6,300 bases of DNA from Desulfobulbaceae bacterium UBA2213 (GTDB lineage Bacteria; Desulfobacterota; Desulfobulbia; Desulfobulbales; Desulfocapsaceae), in NCBI GenBank assembly GCA_002327225.1, contig DCUN01000050.1, positions 1 through 6,300 on the forward strand, written 5' to 3'. The position numbers and the translations under genes are program-made. The notes beneath the pieces were generated by a model. It had not been told where the DNA came from and ran no database searches. It worked only from the letters and a program-made list of their open reading frames with translations. Below, one piece after another: positions 4,988-6,300 of this stretch (its first letter is position 1; each line of letters opens with the position of its first letter).

Positions 4988-5824
4988 TTATTTTTTCTGA
5001 TAAAAGATTGATCGTAAATATCTCTTTGGTACAAAAAGAGGACAGATACCAGTGAGTGACTCTGTGGAGCCGATGATGAGATAGCCGTCATCAGCCAGGC
5101 TGTCAGCTATTTTATTGAAAAGTTTCTGACGGTCGGGAAGGGTGAAATAGATAGCGACATTCCGACAGAAAATGATGTCAAATTTCCCCAGATCGGCAAA
5201 GGGCAGCATGAGATTAAGTTTTCTAAACTGGACCATAGCCCGGATTTCATCCTTGATCGTCCAGGAGTCACCAAACATGGTGAAATAACGCTGCAGTTTG
5301 TCCCCTGGAAGTCCTCGTTCCATCTCAAACTTATTATATTTCCCTCGACTTGCCTGGGCGACGGCCCCGTCTGAAATATCCGTGCCAAGAAGTTTGATCG
5401 TGTATCTGGAAAAATCAGGGAGTAGCTCCTTGAGGGTGATGGCGATCGAGTAGAGTTCCTGTCCTGTTGATGAGGCGGCACTCCATATCTTGATATTGGT
5501 TTTGAGGGCAGGAGAGCCAGGGGTACGGGCATCGATCAGTTCGGGGAGGAGCTTATGCTGCAGGAGCTCAAAAGGACCTTTGTCTCGATAAAAGAGGGTC
5601 TCATTGGTGGAGATGGCATCAATTATCTTCCGTTCAATGATCTTGTCTGATTCTGTTTTAGCCTTCTGGTACAATTCTTTGAAGCTCTTGAAGTCATATT
5701 CGCTAACAATGGAACTTAATCGTGTCTCAAAGAGATAGGATTTGCTCTGGTCAAGATATATTCCCGAGATGTCGTGAATATATTGAGCAACAAGCTTCAG
5801 TTCGTCCGGTGATATTTTTAACAT
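4988..5824 (-). CDS. cheR: Chemoreceptor glutamate methyltransferase CheR
   Basis: CheR transfers methyl groups from S-adenosylmethionine to glutamates of chemoreceptors and opposes CheB. The 278-residue length is normal for the family. The N-terminal helical domain spans about 1-70 and ends in the STNETLFYRD motif (72-81), the family's signature around the conserved arginine. The SAM-binding Rossmann domain follows: SAASSTGQELYS (115-126), GTDIS (147-151), FDIIFCRNVAIYF (215-227) and GYLIIGSTESL (247-257). The usual GEEPYS is GQELYS here, a change also compatible with activity. No TPR or receptor-tethering extension is present. No clear ribosome site precedes the ATG at 5824, but the residues that follow match the normal N-terminus of the family and no better start exists. 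It lies 50 bp downstream of cheB and 14 bp upstream of the response regulator. Confidence 0.95.
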   Translation of the reverse strand: MLKISPDELKLVAQYIHDISGIYLDQSKSYLFETRLSSIVSEYDFKSFKELYQKAKTESDKIIERKIIDAISTNETLFYRDKGPFELLQHKLLPELIDARTPGSPALKTNIKIWSAASSTGQELYSIAITLKELLPDFSRYTIKLLGTDISDGAVAQASRGKYNKFEMERGLPGDKLQRYFTMFGDSWTIKDEIRAMVQFRKLNLMLPFADLGKFDIIFCRNVAIYFTLPDRQKLFNKIADSLADDGYLIIGSTESLTGICPLFVPKRYLRSIFYQKK

Positions 5825-5874
5825 GTTGTCAAAAATCTAAAGAGAGAAAGAGAAAAGCAAAATTTTGATGAGTA

Positions 5875-6300
5875 TTATCTGAGACTTTTCCTAATTTCTT
5901 CGGCGATTTTATTTAAAGGGACGACAATGTCAGCCAGGCCCTGCTGAATGGGGACCTTCGGCATGCCAAAAACCACACAGGTGGCCTCGTCCTGGGCAAT
6001 GATAAAGGCACCTTTTTGTTTCAGTAACTGCAACCCCTTGGTACCATCTGAACCCATTCCGGTCATGATGACGGCAGTTGTGCGCCCAACATAATAATCA
6101 GCCACTGACCGAAAAAGATAATCAGCTGCCGGCTTGCAGGAATTCTCAGGCGGATCGTTGGTTAGCTTGATGATTCGATTTTTCCCATCAACGCTGGCCA
6201 CAAGTTTCATTTGTTTCCCGCCTGGTGCAATGTAGACGGTGTTGGGCAGGAGAGGCTCAGCATCTTCTGCTTCTTTTACGGTGAGAGCGCATTTGGCATC
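5875..6300 (-). CDS. cheB: Chemoreceptor methylesterase/deamidase CheB (C-terminal part; N-terminus beyond right edge)
   Basis: The frame is open from the right window edge to a TAA at 5877-5875, giving the last 141 residues. They belong to the CheB catalytic domain, which hydrolyses receptor glutamyl methyl esters. Visible landmarks are VYIAPGGKQM, a central MTGMGSDGTKG segment that carries the catalytic aspartate, and the family motif AQDEATCVVFGMPK followed by a helical end. The catalytic serine and histidine lie earlier in the protein or just outside the window. An internal ATG at 6210 is only the first methionine in view, not the start: the coding frame and the family motif VYIAPGG continue upstream of it. 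Whether the N-terminal receiver domain is present cannot be seen. First of three same-strand chemosensory genes in view (cheB, cheR, response regulator). Confidence 0.95.
   Translation of the reverse strand, partial: DAKCALTVKEAEDAEPLLPNTVYIAPGGKQMKLVASVDGKNRIIKLTNDPPENSCKPAADYLFRSVADYYVGRTTAVIMTGMGSDGTKGLQLLKQKGAFIIAQDEATCVVFGMPKVPIQQGLADIVVPLNKIAEEIRKSLR

Overview
The window looks like chromosome of an anaerobic or facultative Gram-negative bacterium with periplasmic multihaem electron transfer and a chemosensory pathway. The combination of a Tat-exported four-cluster ferredoxin, a six-haem c-type cytochrome built from c7-like triheme units and an NrfD-type membrane protein is typical of Desulfobacterota (sulfate or sulfur metabolisers, Geobacter-like organisms). 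That assignment is inferred from gene content and cannot be narrowed to a genus here.

Layout. (1) Positions 1-2075, minus strand: a three-gene respiratory operon read as Tat-exported 4x[4Fe-4S] protein, then hexahaem cytochrome c, then an NrfD/PsrC-like quinol-interacting membrane protein that runs off the left edge. (2) Positions 2076-2728: a 653-bp AT-rich divergent intergenic region. It holds a hairpin in the probable leader of the respiratory operon, an array of 11-bp direct repeats, a perfect 22-bp inverted repeat with a 4-nt loop, candidate promoters for both directions, and two tiny leader reading frames. (3) Positions 2729-4243, plus strand: an exported protein with two pentapeptide-repeat domains, each opening with a CxxC motif, joined by a linker of 3.5 tandem copies of a 54-58-residue unit. 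(4) Positions 4317-4370: a long hairpin between convergent genes. (5) Positions 4380-6300, minus strand: a chemosensory cluster read as cheB (5' part beyond the right edge), cheR and a receiver-domain response regulator with a helical tail.

How the genes work together. In the respiratory operon electrons would pass between the membrane quinone pool (NrfD-like protein), the periplasmic iron-sulfur protein and the hexahaem cytochrome. No molybdopterin or other catalytic subunit is visible, so direction and terminal substrate are unknown. CheB and CheR form the methylation/demethylation adaptation pair for a methyl-accepting chemoreceptor, and the small response regulator probably belongs to the same signalling pathway. 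The pentapeptide-repeat gene stands alone and has no recognisable function; with its regulatory upstream region it is the least conventional part of the window.
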